This document shows positions 23,249 through 33,872 of a stretch of DNA of 64,000 nucleotides, piece by piece (the first letter of the stretch is position 1; each line of letters opens with the position of its first letter). Below the pieces are notes generated by a model. That model saw only the letters and a list, made by a program, of their open reading frames with translations. It did not search any database and was not told where the DNA came from. Source of the stretch: Buddleja alternifolia (lineage: Eukaryota > Streptophyta > Magnoliopsida > Lamiales > Scrophulariaceae). The position numbers were made by a program, and so were the translations under genes. Location of the stretch: assembly GCA_019426215.1 (NCBI GenBank), contig CM033399.1, forward strand, positions 24,251,022 to 24,315,021, given 5' to 3'.

Positions 23249-25450
23249 ATGGCATTTGCTAAAGTTCCCAAATTGACAGAATCAAATTTTGACACATGGA
23301 AAGTCAAAGCATTTACGTATTTATGTTCATGCGATGATGACATGTGCGATATTATTTCAGATGGGCCAATCAAAATATACAAAGTTATCACAAGAGCGCC
23401 TGGAGCCACAGAAGAAACCCCTGATGGTTACGTTGAAAAACCAAAACAAGAATGGGCTCCAGATGAGCGTCGAAGAGCTAACTTGGACAATGTTGGTCGC
23501 AACGCTCTGTATACGGCTATTGGTGATAATGATAACTTATTCAATAAAATCAAATCTTGCAAAACGACTAAAGAAATATGGGATAAGCTGGCTACAATCT
23601 GTGGTGGTTCAGCTCAAATCAAAGAAAACAAACTTTCCATTGCTAAGGAAAAGTTTAACGGATTTAAGATGCTACCCAATGAAACGCTAGAGCAATTGGA
23701 TATAAGATTCACAGCTCTTGTTACAGAACTTACGTCGTTGGGAATGGACTTACAGAATCGAGAAATGGTGGTTAAGATCTTTAGAAGTCTACCAAGTAAA
23801 TTCTTGATGAAGACAACAGCTATGAGAGAATCAAACATGCTGGATCTCTTAACTCCAGAAGACGCCTTTTCAGAGCTAAAAGCTTTTGAGTTCGAGTTGA
23901 ACTCTGCTAGTGACATTGTGAGTAATCCAGTGATTGAATCTGGAGCGCTCATTGCATCAATCAAAGGCAAATCGGGTAACAAAGGAAAGAATTCGGACAT
24001 TAATGAGGAAGAAGAGTTGGCTTTGCTGAATAGATTCAGGAAGTTCTTGAGATATGAAAAGAAAGGAAAAGGTCCTAATAATCAAGGACAAAGTTCATAT
24101 CAAGCGCCTTCTCCCGTACAACAACAGTTTCAAGCGCCTCAATATTCTGTTCCTTTACCTCAAGCGCCTGCTCAATATCAAGCGTCTACTCAAAGTCTCC
24201 CAGCTCCAGTGGTTTCAAAACCACACACTGCAAGGCTAACAAGTGAACAAAAAATGAAAACCAATCTTTGTTATAATTGCAGGAAACCGGGGCACTACCA
24301 GGTAAATTGTCCCTATCCAAATGTATCCAAGCCCTCAAGGCAGGATTACTTGGATAGAAACCAATTCAGGAGCAACCTTCGACAACAAGGTTTGCTTGCG
24401 GAATCAGAACCAGCATCAGCACCTGAAGATTTAGAATCATCAGACGAAAGTAGTGATGATGATGAGCCGTTAGATGACTCAGCGCTCATATGTCTCATGG
24501 CCAGAGATGATGAAGCGTCCCCTGAGGTAATCAATGAATTATCAATTCCTCTTTCTTATGATGAATTACTTGACAAAGTCAGAGAATATTACAATGAATG
24601 TCAAGAAGCTGCCAAAATATATCAAAATGATCTCGCTATTATTTCATCACTCACAAACGATAAAGTAACGCTCAGAGCAGAGTTGCAAATTCAGCAACAG
24701 TGCATTGAGAAAAACCAATCGCTTGAGAGTGAAGTTATTCAATTGAAAGGTGATCTTGATATAATAGTCAAGAGAGAAGCTGATCTGATGGCTAGACTTG
24801 CCAAGTCAGAACAGCTCATCTCATCGTTGTCCAAAGCATCCAGAAAGCTCGACAATGTGACTGAAATAACAAGGTTGTTTGGAGAAAAGACCGGTTTAGG
24901 ATGCAATGAATTCGGTAAACAACCAAACAAACCTAATGTTACGGCAAACAACAAAGGAAAGGGTGTTTTCTTTGTTGAGAAAGGTTCACAAGGTCAAACT
25001 CAAAATGAACCAAGGGACAATGGTAAGAGGCCAAATGAGAAAGTCAAAACTAACTCAGACAAGGGTAAGGCTAAAGCAAATGATCCACAAAGACAGACTC
25101 ATCCAAACGCTCAAAAAGCTAAGGATAAATCTAGTCACTGTGAATCAAGCGCTAAGCGTCTAGCACCAAACGTGCAACCCAAGCCAGAGCCAAGGAAATA
25201 CCAGCGTCGATATCCAAGACAGTCAAGATCATATTATCGATACTATGATAATTATGATTATGACTATTATTATAATCGTGGATATTATTATACATCCAAA
25301 AATTACACACAGCACAAGGTGAAACCCAAAAAGGCCAATATTCCTACTATGAAGACAAGGCAAATTTGGGTTCCTAAAGTTCTACTTAACACTAACAAGG
25401 ATACTAATGTTGAAGGACCCAAGCAACAATGGGTACCTAAACAGAAATAG
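23249..25450 (+). CDS. gag: gag polyprotein of SIRE-like element C
   Basis: A 733-residue structural protein that would form virus-like particles and bind element RNA. The start is the ATG at 23249 (MAFAKVPKLTESNFDTW), about 100 bases after the primer site. The N-terminal 230 residues hold the copia gag core (WDKLATICGGSAQIKENKL; LEQLDIRFTALVTEL). A Gln/Pro-rich stretch follows at about 280-320, then a CCHC zinc knuckle near residues 340-353 (CYNCRKPGHYQVNC), an acidic patch (SSDESSDDDEPLDD), a coiled-coil segment at about 430-540, and a basic, Tyr-rich tail (RYYDNYDYDYYYNRGYYY). The long C-terminal extension is typical of SIRE gag. It ends with TAG at 25448, just before pol in a different phase. 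Confidence 0.93.
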   Translation: MAFAKVPKLTESNFDTWKVKAFTYLCSCDDDMCDIISDGPIKIYKVITRAPGATEETPDGYVEKPKQEWAPDERRRANLDNVGRNALYTAIGDNDNLFNKIKSCKTTKEIWDKLATICGGSAQIKENKLSIAKEKFNGFKMLPNETLEQLDIRFTALVTELTSLGMDLQNREMVVKIFRSLPSKFLMKTTAMRESNMLDLLTPEDAFSELKAFEFELNSASDIVSNPVIESGALIASIKGKSGNKGKNSDINEEEELALLNRFRKFLRYEKKGKGPNNQGQSSYQAPSPVQQQFQAPQYSVPLPQAPAQYQASTQSLPAPVVSKPHTARLTSEQKMKTNLCYNCRKPGHYQVNCPYPNVSKPSRQDYLDRNQFRSNLRQQGLLAESEPASAPEDLESSDESSDDDEPLDDSALICLMARDDEASPEVINELSIPLSYDELLDKVREYYNECQEAAKIYQNDLAIISSLTNDKVTLRAELQIQQQCIEKNQSLESEVIQLKGDLDIIVKREADLMARLAKSEQLISSLSKASRKLDNVTEITRLFGEKTGLGCNEFGKQPNKPNVTANNKGKGVFFVEKGSQGQTQNEPRDNGKRPNEKVKTNSDKGKAKANDPQRQTHPNAQKAKDKSSHCESSAKRLAPNVQPKPEPRKYQRRYPRQSRSYYRYYDNYDYDYYYNRGYYYTSKNYTQHKVKPKKANIPTMKTRQIWVPKVLLNTNKDTNVEGPKQQWVPKQK

Positions 25451-25464
25451 AACTTCCCTTTTGA

Positions 25465-28400
25465 TTGCAGGTACCTAGAGCTAAAGTCAATACATCTGTT
25501 TGGTATTTTGATAGTGGATCGTCAAGGCACATGACAGGTTCCAAAGATCTTCTGATCAACTATCAAGCTGCCAATGGTCCTCAGGTTGTATTTGGTGATA
25601 ACTCCAAAGGTAAAACCAAAGGTATAGGTACTGTGCATAGGGGGAACATCATGATAAGTGATGTTTATTTTGTTGAGGGTCTAAAGCACAATTTATTAAG
25701 CATAAGTCAATTCTGCGATAAAGGCTTTGAAGTCATATTCTCAAGTGACTATTGCTATATAAACGACGCTAAGACTAAATCTACTAAACTAAAAGGAAAA
25801 AGGAATAACAACGTATATTTGGTAGATTGGGGTTCAACACTTGATAACAACCCAACATGCTTTGTTGCTAAAAATGAATCTAAAATGGGTTGGTTATGGC
25901 ATAGAAAAATGAATCACCTCAACTTTAAGACAATCTCTCAGCTTATAAGTCAAAATCTTGTAGAGGGATTGCCAAATGGACCATTTCATAAGGATCGCCT
26001 CTGTGACGCTTGTCAAATGGGTAAACAAGTTAAATCATCTTTCAAGAGAAAACCTCATCTATCTACTTCTAGAATACTTGAACTACTTCACATGGATTTG
26101 TTTGGACCTGTTCAAACAATCAGTGTAAGCGGTAAAAAGTATACTTTAGTGGTAGTAGACGATTTCTCTAGATTTACTTGGGTGGAATTTCTTTCATCCA
26201 AAGATGAAACATGTGACAAGTTAACAGCGCTTATTCGGCAACTTCAAACATTGAAAAATCTTAAGGTTGCAAGAATAAGAAGCGATCACGGTACTGAGTT
26301 TACTAACAAGGTTGTTGAGAAGTTTTGTGCAGAAAATGGAATACATCATGAGTATTCAGCTCCCAGAACTCCCCAACAAAATGGTGTTGCTGAGCGCCGG
26401 AACCGAACGCTTAAGGAAGCCGCTAGGACTATGTTAGCTGAATCCAAGCTTGCTCCTAGATTTTGGGCCGAAGCGATCAACACTGCTTGTTACACTCAAA
26501 ATCGATGCATGATCAACAAACAGCATGGAAAAACTCCATATGAACTGTGGAAGGGACGTAAGCCAAATATTTCATACTTTCACGTCTTTGGTTCTAAATG
26601 TTTTATCCATAATAATGGATCCCAAAGCCTAAAGACTTTTGATCCTAAAGCGGATGAAGGAATCTTTCTAGGCTACGCCAAAAATGGAAAGAATTTTCGC
26701 ATTCTCAATAAGATCAAATCGAAGGTTGAGGAATCTATTCATGTTGTGTTTGATGATGCTAACCAAGAGCCGAGTAAGGTAAATGTAAATGATGTAGGAG
26801 TTGAAGATCTATGTCATCAAGCGTCCAAAATTACTATTGATGAAGATACTGACGATGATGATGAGATCTCAGTGCCTCCTCCTAAGAATACTCGTGAAAT
26901 CAATCTAAATTATCATGTAAGAAATACGGATGATCATGAAGAGAATGATCATCAAGAGCAAAGAAGGAATCGTGAACTTGAAGCGCCAACGCAGGAGAAT
27001 GGTCAAGCGAATGATTCTCAAGCGCCTGTTCATTCTCAAAACCCCTTCCAAACAGATAGACTATGGTTACGTGACCATCCACCTGAGCAAATCATTGGAG
27101 ATATTGAAGCACCAGTTAGAACTAGAGCCGCTACATTAAATGAGGCTATGTTCGCAAGCTTTCTATCTCAAATGGAACCTAAGAAAGTGGATGAAGCGTT
27201 AAGTGATCCAAGTTGGATTGAAGCTATGCAAGAAGAGCTCAATCAGTTTGAGCGAAATAAAGTTTGGATGCTAGTACCAAGACCAACTCATCAAGGAGTT
27301 ATTGGAACTAGATGGGTATATAGAAACAAGATGGATGAGGACGGCATTGTTGTAAGAAACAAGGCCAGACTCGTAGCTCAAGGATACTGCCAAGAGGAGG
27401 GCATTGACTTTGATGAGACTTACGCTCCTGTTGCTCGTCTTGAAGCAATCCGCATGTTTCTAGCGTACGCAGCGTTTAACAAGTTTACAGTATTTCAAAT
27501 GGACGTAAAGAGTGCCTTCCTGAATGGTAAACTCCAAGAAGAAGTGTATGTGGAGCAACCACCAGGATTCATCAACAATCATGGTAAGGGTATGGTTTAC
27601 AAGCTAGAAAAAGCACTTTATGGGCTTAAGCAAGCACCTCGAGCATGGTATGACACTCTCTCTATCTTTCTTATTGGTAAAGGTTTTTCAAAAGGCAGCG
27701 TTGACACAACGTTATTTAAAATTACCAATGATGAAGATATTCTCTTAGTTCAAATTTACGTTGATGACATTATATTTGGTTCTACTAATAAGCGTCTGTG
27801 TGAGAAATTTTCGAAAATGATGCAAGAACAATTTGAAATGAGCATGATGGGTGAATTAACTTTCTTCTTAGGACTACAAGTTAAACAACTCCCTAATGGC
27901 ATATTTATCAACCAAGCTAAATATACACGAGATATGATTAAGAAATTTGGTATGGAGAATGCATCATATTCAAAAATTCCAATGAGCCAAACGCTTAAGT
28001 TAGATAAAGATGAAAGTGGAAAGAAAGTTGATATCACTAATTATAGAGGTATCATAGGATCACTTCTTTATCTCACTGCCAGTAGACCTGATATTATGTT
28101 TTCGGTATGTATGTGTGCACGATTCCAAGCTGATCCTAAAGAGTCACACTTGACTGCTGCCAAGAAAATCCTTAAATACCTAAAAGGCACACAACATGTG
28201 GGCTTATGGTATCCCAGGGATTCTCCTTTTGAACTAATCGGTTACTCAGATGCAGATTTTGCAGGTTGCAAAATAGATCGTAAAAGCACTAGTGGTACTT
28301 GTCAATTCTTAGGTGATAGGTTAGTTTCATGGCATAGCAAGAAACAACAATCCATAGCTACCTCCACAGCCGAAGCTGAGTATGTAGCTGCAGGAAGTTG

Positions 28401-28704
28401 TTGTGCACAAGTTCTATGGATGAGGCAACAACTTAGAGATTACGGAACAATCTTAGGACCAACTCCCATTCATTGTGATAACCAAAGCGCTTTAGCCATG
28501 ACTCAAAACCCTGTTCTTCATTCAAGAACCAAACACATTGACATTAGATACCATTTCCTTCGTGACCACGTTCAAAAGAAAGATATCTCCATGCACTTCA
28601 TTGGAACTGACAAACAACTGGCAGATATCTTCACCAAAGCACTCAATGAACAACGTTTTCTCACTTTGAGAAGTGAACTAGGTATGATTGATTTAAACGC
28701 TTGA
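25465..28704 (+). CDS. pol: pol polyprotein of SIRE-like element C
   Basis: An open frame of about 1,080 codons in copia order. Protease: [11 protein letters not shown] at residues 17-27. Integrase: HHCC module ([19 protein letters not shown]), then a DDE core ([42 protein letters not shown]). [14 protein letters not shown] near 677 and catalytic YVDDIIFGS near 764. RNase [17 protein letters not shown] near 930, [13 protein letters not shown] and [13 protein letters not shown], ending [13 protein letters not shown]. No ATG opens the frame. The coding phase appears to start around 25465 (TTG CAG GTA CCT), 14 bases past the gag stop in another phase, so synthesis as a gag-pol fusion would need a frameshift or splicing. 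No internal stop is present and the catalytic residues are intact. Confidence 0.94.
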   Translation: MQVPRAKVNTSVWYFDSGSSRHMTGSKDLLINYQAANGPQVVFGDNSKGKTKGIGTVHRGNIMISDVYFVEGLKHNLLSISQFCDKGFEVIFSSDYCYINDAKTKSTKLKGKRNNNVYLVDWGSTLDNNPTCFVAKNESKMGWLWHRKMNHLNFKTISQLISQNLVEGLPNGPFHKDRLCDACQMGKQVKSSFKRKPHLSTSRILELLHMDLFGPVQTISVSGKKYTLVVVDDFSRFTWVEFLSSKDETCDKLTALIRQLQTLKNLKVARIRSDHGTEFTNKVVEKFCAENGIHHEYSAPRTPQQNGVAERRNRTLKEAARTMLAESKLAPRFWAEAINTACYTQNRCMINKQHGKTPYELWKGRKPNISYFHVFGSKCFIHNNGSQSLKTFDPKADEGIFLGYAKNGKNFRILNKIKSKVEESIHVVFDDANQEPSKVNVNDVGVEDLCHQASKITIDEDTDDDDEISVPPPKNTREINLNYHVRNTDDHEENDHQEQRRNRELEAPTQENGQANDSQAPVHSQNPFQTDRLWLRDHPPEQIIGDIEAPVRTRAATLNEAMFASFLSQMEPKKVDEALSDPSWIEAMQEELNQFERNKVWMLVPRPTHQGVIGTRWVYRNKMDEDGIVVRNKARLVAQGYCQEEGIDFDETYAPVARLEAIRMFLAYAAFNKFTVFQMDVKSAFLNGKLQEEVYVEQPPGFINNHGKGMVYKLEKALYGLKQAPRAWYDTLSIFLIGKGFSKGSVDTTLFKITNDEDILLVQIYVDDIIFGSTNKRLCEKFSKMMQEQFEMSMMGELTFFLGLQVKQLPNGIFINQAKYTRDMIKKFGMENASYSKIPMSQTLKLDKDESGKKVDITNYRGIIGSLLYLTASRPDIMFSVCMCARFQADPKESHLTAAKKILKYLKGTQHVGLWYPRDSPFELIGYSDADFAGCKIDRKSTSGTCQFLGDRLVSWHSKKQQSIATSTAEAEYVAAGSCCAQVLWMRQQLRDYGTILGPTPIHCDNQSALAMTQNPVLHSRTKHIDIRYHFLRDHVQKKDISMHFIGTDKQLADIFTKALNEQRFLTLRSELGMIDLNA

Positions 28705-29505
28705 TCATGAAGCATCATATTTTATTAGGCATATAATTTAGGGGGAATCCACTTAAGTTATATCTCACAATATTCTTTTAAAAAAAAAAAAAAAAATAAT
28801 TTTATACTTGATCATAACTGTAAGCGTCAATGATAAAAAAAAAAAAATTCAGATGCATAATCATCAACGCTCAGTTCTATGTTTGCATAAAATATTGAAT
28901 GCTCAAAATATTGAAAAGACTTTTGACTTCAAGCGTCCATTATATCAGCTAAGCGCTGAATAGTTTATCAAAAATTTATAAAATATTTTCGTTACAAGCC
29001 ATGCATAAAATTTTCAAACTTCTTTCAAGGTCGTGGGTAGACTCAAAGGTCTATTTTGTACTCTACTCACACGCCTCTATCACATCAAACTGGCGGGTAC
29101 TCAAATTTTTTAAAAAATGACGGTTCAGAGATAGCACGTATTTGTGTACGTGTCAGTGTACAAACATGCGCGTGTGTTACACTCTGAAAATACCAAACGT
29201 TAATTTTTTTTAACTCGGATGTCAAATCTTTATATGTGAGAATTACCAAATGTAACTTCTCTCTTTTACACAAAACTCGCGTCCGCAGTTAATAAATTTA
29301 TGGCTAAGATTCAACAGTTATTACACGTGTTTAAATCCTACTAAGACTACATAACACAAGTTTCAAAACTCTTTACTGTGTCATTTAAAACACAAACTCT
29401 GCAGAAAAAGTAACTTACTTTCTACTCAAGCATATCTGCAAATCTCTCTTTATCTCTCTCTCAAAACAACAGAAAAATCTCAGTCCATCTTCTTCTTTTA
29501 AAAAA
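28705..29505 (+). promoter_or_regulatory. pol-ORF3 spacer with promoter-like features
   Basis: This 800-base noncoding gap holds two A-rich runs near 28780-28850, a palindromic CACGTG (G-box core) at 29324-29329 with 'tttaaat' just after it, and a CT-rich, A-rich leader (tttatctctctctcaaaac and similar) right before the ORF3 ATG. Such a leader resembles plant 5' untranslated regions. ORF3 might therefore be expressed from its own transcript or a spliced one; that is inference. Confidence 0.4.
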
Positions 29506-32500
29506 ATGGCACCAAAGAAATCATCATCTACTTCTGCTGAAATTACCATCAAGGTAACTGAAGGTCTTGTTGTCGACTGGAAATTTCTATATGAACAAAC
29601 TCAGATCAACCTGACGGACATAATGGACATGGTCGTCAAAGCTGGGCTCAAACCCTTCTTAACCCAATACTCTTATATGTTTCCCACTGAAGTTGAAACT
29701 TTCTGGAAGACTGCTACACTTTCAGAGGACAAGAAGTCCATCTCTTGTCAAATTCCCTTCTCCAAGAAGGAGTCTCCAAAGGAATTCATCCTATCTGCTT
29801 CCACCATTGCCAAGAACTTCAATTTGCCTAATGAGGGTGAGGCATTGGATTCTGTTACGTTGAAACAAATTAAGGAAGCATGGGCAATCATGAGTGCGTA
29901 CGACGACGTTCCTTACACTCAGTACTTCGAGAAGAAAGACCTGGTGTCCAAATACCGGTTATTGGCTGATTTCTGCAGCAAGATCATAGAATGCCGCGTG
30001 GGAACCTTTGATAAGGTAAATCCTGTTCAATTTCAGATGATGGTTGCTATACTCTTCAACATCAAAATCAACTGGAGTGAGTACATCTTCGGACGGTTTC
30101 GGGACAGTCTAAGCGCTTCAAATAAGCCTTATGGACTCATCCTGAGTGACATCTTGTTTAAATCGAATTGTGTGTACTCGTCTGGACTTCCGTTGAATAA
30201 GTCCAAGTTGTTGGGAAAAAGGATTCTGACCAATATGTTCAATCCTCCAAAAGTTAGTGGTGCGGCTAGACCCCTATCTGAGCGGCTGGAAGAACGCCAA
30301 CTGCTTGCTCAAAAGGCGGAGAGACCAGTGCCAGAGGAAGCTGTGAAGCGTCCAGCAGCAACGAAGAAGAGAGCCCCCAGAAAACCCAAAGTTAAAATTG
30401 CCGTCCCCTCTCAAAAGATTGATGAGGAAACTGATGAGGATGCCGAGGACAAGTTGCCTCTCAAAAGACGAAAGCTGGAAGGGATCATTAAGCAAATAGA
30501 CTTTGAAGAACCAGCTGCTGATCCTCCCGCTCCTCCGGCTAAACTAGTTGAAGGAGTCAACATTAAGAAAATCTTTAAGCGTTCCAGGACTAGCAAGCGT
30601 CAAGCTACTCCTGAAGAGCCTGAGACAGTTGAGCCAAGCGCTCAAGTTGCCGTTGAGCCAAGCGCTCAAGTTGTCGTTGAGCCAAGCGCTCAAGATGTTG
30701 CTGTTGAGCCAAGCGCTCCAGAAACTGCTGTTGAGCTTAGTTCTCAGGGTAAGTTTATTTCTTCCCACAGCATTTCTATTCCTACATCTGTAGAAGATCC
30801 TGCTCTTATAGAGGATGGCTCTTGTTTTTCAGCTATAGTTCCAGCTGCTGCTGAAGTGTCCACAGATGTTCTGTTGGATGTTGACCTGACTGGAGTCGTA
30901 GCTATCGCTCAAGATGTTGCCGCTGAAGTAGCTGCAATTGAACCTGAGGAACCTGCTACTTTAACAGAGGCACGTTCAGAAGGTCAGAGCGCTGCTGAAG
31001 ACGTTACAGCTCCTCGTCACTTCTTTCAACTCGATCCGCTGAAGACAATTGATCATTCAATTAACTATATGCCCCCAGCGCTCGACGAAGATTTCATTCC
31101 TGCAGGATATAATAAAGAAAGATATATTGCTGCAGAAGCTGACGCTGCAAGACTGATTGACTTTGACAGCGCAATCAAAGCAACCGTTCTAGACAGACCA
31201 GGAGACAGACCTCCTAGATGTGCCGTGGATGTGGCTTACTATCTTGATAATGGCCACAGCAGACCAACTGGGTTCGCGCTAAGGGATTACACTGTTCGTG
31301 TGTATGATCCTCTCCGTCCTAGCTTTCTCAATCCCTCAGAGTCAGTCTTGAACAGAGAAGGTTACACACATTTCCCACAGACGGCTCACAGCCCTGAAAA
31401 TCTTGCATCGGTCCGTCCTCTTAGTCTATGGAAAAATAAAGAGATTCATGCTGGTGAGCGCCTTGAATCGTTGACCGATCTGCTCCAGACTGAAGCTGAT
31501 GCTTACTTTGACAGCGTCTGGAATGCCAACTATCAGCCTGATAAGCACCGCTTTGAAGCCATAAGAGATATTCATCTTGAAGGCATTCGTGCTATGGTGA
31601 CTGCTGGCACAGACTTCTGTATAAATGAAGTAAATTGGGTTGAAGCGTACATGGGACATAAATACACCTTCCCAGAGTTAGTCCAAGCTCCCCATCTTTT
31701 CGGCATAGGCATGCATGACAAGAAGCGTCAATTCGCCAAGTATTGCCTCCTGAAGCGTCAACAAAGACTCGGACCTGTTCTCAAGCTCCCAATTATTAGA
31801 CATCAAATAGAACAATGTCTACGTCAAGAACTTCAGAGATTATCCCTCACCCCTCTTCGGTTTAATGCTCAAGCGTCTTCCAGTGGTACAGTTGGTGAAC
31901 GGTGCTTAAATCTTGCTCCAAGCCACTGTGAAGAAAACTTCAATCTGATGGTAAAGATTCTATCTCCCGTATCTCTCTTTGATAAAATCTTCACTGCCAA
32001 TCTCAGATCTTGGAACGGCTCAGTGATCAATTCATTCAAAGGATATCCACTGCTCCCTTCCATTCGCAGTGAGGTACTCAATCACTATGAGTATGTTCTC
32101 TCTCTGCTTGAAAGGAATCAAGAGCTCGCTCAAGCCATTTATCCGTATCTTGAAGAGTACTATGCGGACTGTGTGCCTACACATCGACGTCCTGCATCTC
32201 TTCCCTCAGATTGCTTGATTGGATTTTCCAGAACTCACTGCACAGATTCACTATTCTCCATCGCTCAAGCGCCGTCCAAAGTTTTCCCAGATCATGTGCT
32301 GGATATCATTGGTCCAATGTACATCAGGGCCATTGATAGTCCTCTTCGCACATTTATCTCCGGTACTTGTATGTCCAGGACCAGACTCATTGAACTCTTG
32401 GATTCTACATCCACCTCTTATGCCGACTCAGCAAGCTGGAACTTCCAATTCACTGACTTTCGCCAACCTGAGTCAACGCTTGAGGAAGCGCCTGCTGAGA

Positions 32501-33636
32501 CATCTGAAGCGTCCAAATCTGCAGATACCAGTATTCCTGACGCTCCTGAACATGCTACCATTGATAGTGCTGAAGATCCTTCCCTGGATATTCGAGGTAC
32601 TGTTTTTGATCCAGCCTATCAAGTTCCTTTTGACTCTCTCAAACACTCATCACGGTTCAAGCGACCAGCTCCTCAAGCGGTTCAATCAGATGAGAGTCAA
32701 GCCTTCGGTCCCCTGCTTAAATCTGTTTTGGAGACAATTAGCGCTCAAGCTACTCAGAGTGAAGAATCTCTCCATTGGATTAAGGAAGACCTGGCAAAGA
32801 TTGAAACTCACGTAATGAGCGCTCAGATTGCTCATATGCGTAGTTCAGCTCAAGCGGCAGTTGGTGAGTGCAAACAAGACTTTCAAGAAATGCAGGATGC
32901 TGCCCACGCAACCCAACTTGCCATGAAAGAAGAACTTGAAAAGCGCCTTGCAACCCTTGAGATCTCTGTGAATGACGCCACCAGCGCTAAGCTTCTTGTT
33001 ATGCAGGAACGCTTCGACAAGCGTCTGGATGACATCACAGATTCCTTATCTCAGATTGCTCATCAGGTAAGTGTACTCACAAACCACTTCTTAAAATCTG
33101 ATGATGGCAATAAGGGGGAAGAGAAGAAGAAAGGAGAAAAGCGGAAAGCGTCCAGTTCAAAAGTTGAAGATCCTCCGTCTCCTAAGCGTCAAGTGCCTCC
33201 TTCTCAGTCTGCGCTTAATCTCCCGTCTTGGATAACTGCTCTGAAACAAAGTTCATCCGGAGCGCCCAGTAGTACGCTAAGGGAACCTCCTAGAGCGTTA
33301 TATCCAAACCTACCAATTCCTACAAGAGCACTGCTTGAACAGTTTGACATTCCTCTTCAGAGAACATCCATTTCAGAACCTACAGATCCACAGATCTTAG
33401 CTGAAGAAAGGAAGATGACTGATTTTAGCCAAGCTTTTCGAATCTGCCTAAGGTACATTGGTATCGACCCAACTGACTGGGATAATCATTTTACAATATT
33501 CAAGAAGAGACAACAAGAAGAAAACAAGCTTATCATCAACAAAGATCATGAAGCAATGATGATCTTGGAAGACAATCTGACTGAAGCTATCCGAGCTGAA
33601 ATGTCCAAGCGATACAGAGTTAGACCAAGTCATTAA
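29506..33636 (+). CDS. large third ORF of SIRE-like element C, function unknown
   Basis: A 1,376-residue open frame in the position where SIRE elements carry an env-like ORF, but much longer than I would expect for those, and without an obvious signal peptide or hydrophobic membrane segment. Seen in order: an N-terminal globular region (about 1-250) with WKFLYEQTQ and LSASTIAKNFNLP, loosely resembling plant-transposon-associated domains; basic nuclear-localisation-like patches (KKRAPRKPKVK near 287, LPLKRRKLEG near 318); a VEPSAQ-type repeat block near 375-415; a second globular region (about 520-930) with GIGMHDKKRQFAKYC; an Ala/Glu-rich linker; a coiled coil near 1080-1200; a charged GEEKKKGEKRK segment; and a C-terminal helix region. 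The ATG lies in good context (aaaaATGGC). A decayed relative lies at 19286-21601. Function cannot be assigned. Confidence 0.85.
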   Translation: MAPKKSSSTSAEITIKVTEGLVVDWKFLYEQTQINLTDIMDMVVKAGLKPFLTQYSYMFPTEVETFWKTATLSEDKKSISCQIPFSKKESPKEFILSASTIAKNFNLPNEGEALDSVTLKQIKEAWAIMSAYDDVPYTQYFEKKDLVSKYRLLADFCSKIIECRVGTFDKVNPVQFQMMVAILFNIKINWSEYIFGRFRDSLSASNKPYGLILSDILFKSNCVYSSGLPLNKSKLLGKRILTNMFNPPKVSGAARPLSERLEERQLLAQKAERPVPEEAVKRPAATKKRAPRKPKVKIAVPSQKIDEETDEDAEDKLPLKRRKLEGIIKQIDFEEPAADPPAPPAKLVEGVNIKKIFKRSRTSKRQATPEEPETVEPSAQVAVEPSAQVVVEPSAQDVAVEPSAPETAVELSSQGKFISSHSISIPTSVEDPALIEDGSCFSAIVPAAAEVSTDVLLDVDLTGVVAIAQDVAAEVAAIEPEEPATLTEARSEGQSAAEDVTAPRHFFQLDPLKTIDHSINYMPPALDEDFIPAGYNKERYIAAEADAARLIDFDSAIKATVLDRPGDRPPRCAVDVAYYLDNGHSRPTGFALRDYTVRVYDPLRPSFLNPSESVLNREGYTHFPQTAHSPENLASVRPLSLWKNKEIHAGERLESLTDLLQTEADAYFDSVWNANYQPDKHRFEAIRDIHLEGIRAMVTAGTDFCINEVNWVEAYMGHKYTFPELVQAPHLFGIGMHDKKRQFAKYCLLKRQQRLGPVLKLPIIRHQIEQCLRQELQRLSLTPLRFNAQASSSGTVGERCLNLAPSHCEENFNLMVKILSPVSLFDKIFTANLRSWNGSVINSFKGYPLLPSIRSEVLNHYEYVLSLLERNQELAQAIYPYLEEYYADCVPTHRRPASLPSDCLIGFSRTHCTDSLFSIAQAPSKVFPDHVLDIIGPMYIRAIDSPLRTFISGTCMSRTRLIELLDSTSTSYADSASWNFQFTDFRQPESTLEEAPAETSEASKSADTSIPDAPEHATIDSAEDPSLDIRGTVFDPAYQVPFDSLKHSSRFKRPAPQAVQSDESQAFGPLLKSVLETISAQATQSEESLHWIKEDLAKIETHVMSAQIAHMRSSAQAAVGECKQDFQEMQDAAHATQLAMKEELEKRLATLEISVNDATSAKLLVMQERFDKRLDDITDSLSQIAHQVSVLTNHFLKSDDGNKGEEKKKGEKRKASSSKVEDPPSPKRQVPPSQSALNLPSWITALKQSSSGAPSSTLREPPRALYPNLPIPTRALLEQFDIPLQRTSISEPTDPQILAEERKMTDFSQAFRICLRYIGIDPTDWDNHFTIFKKRQQEENKLIINKDHEAMMILEDNLTEAIRAEMSKRYRVRPSH

Positions 33637-33858
33637 AGCTTTCTGATTTTACATTATCTATATTCTTGTCTCTTATATCTTTAAATATTCAGCTGTAAAA
33701 ATGCTTGTAATTCTCGATAAATATGAAATGCATTTTTCTCTTGCTGAAACATCTCGTTGAAGCGTAACTAACTTTAACTAACGTCTACTGATCAAAGCTA
33801 ACTTTTACTTTTGGCTGTCTAACTCTTGAACTATAAAAGAGTAAGTATTGCCATCATC
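33637..33858 (+). other. 3' noncoding segment of element C
   Basis: About 220 bases between the ORF3 stop and the polypurine tract, without coding potential. The matching sequence is present in the old copies at 14906-15130 and 17077-17300, so it belongs to the family. Confidence 0.8.
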
Positions 33859-33872
33859 AAAAAGGGGGAAAT
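33859..33872 (+). other. polypurine tract of element C
   Basis: AAAAAGGGGGAAAT directly precedes the 3' LTR. It is the expected primer for plus-strand DNA synthesis. It is conserved in copies A and B. Confidence 0.9.

Noticed and set aside
26900..27139. Overlapping antisense and shifted frames in the pol integrase/RT linker.
   Set aside because: Shadows of the intact pol frame in a repetitive acidic segment.
29506..33636. Possibility that ORF3 is a classical envelope protein.
   Set aside because: I looked for a signal peptide, a hydrophobic fusion segment and a membrane anchor and saw none; the N-terminus is polar and lysine-rich. The label env-like is kept only for position.
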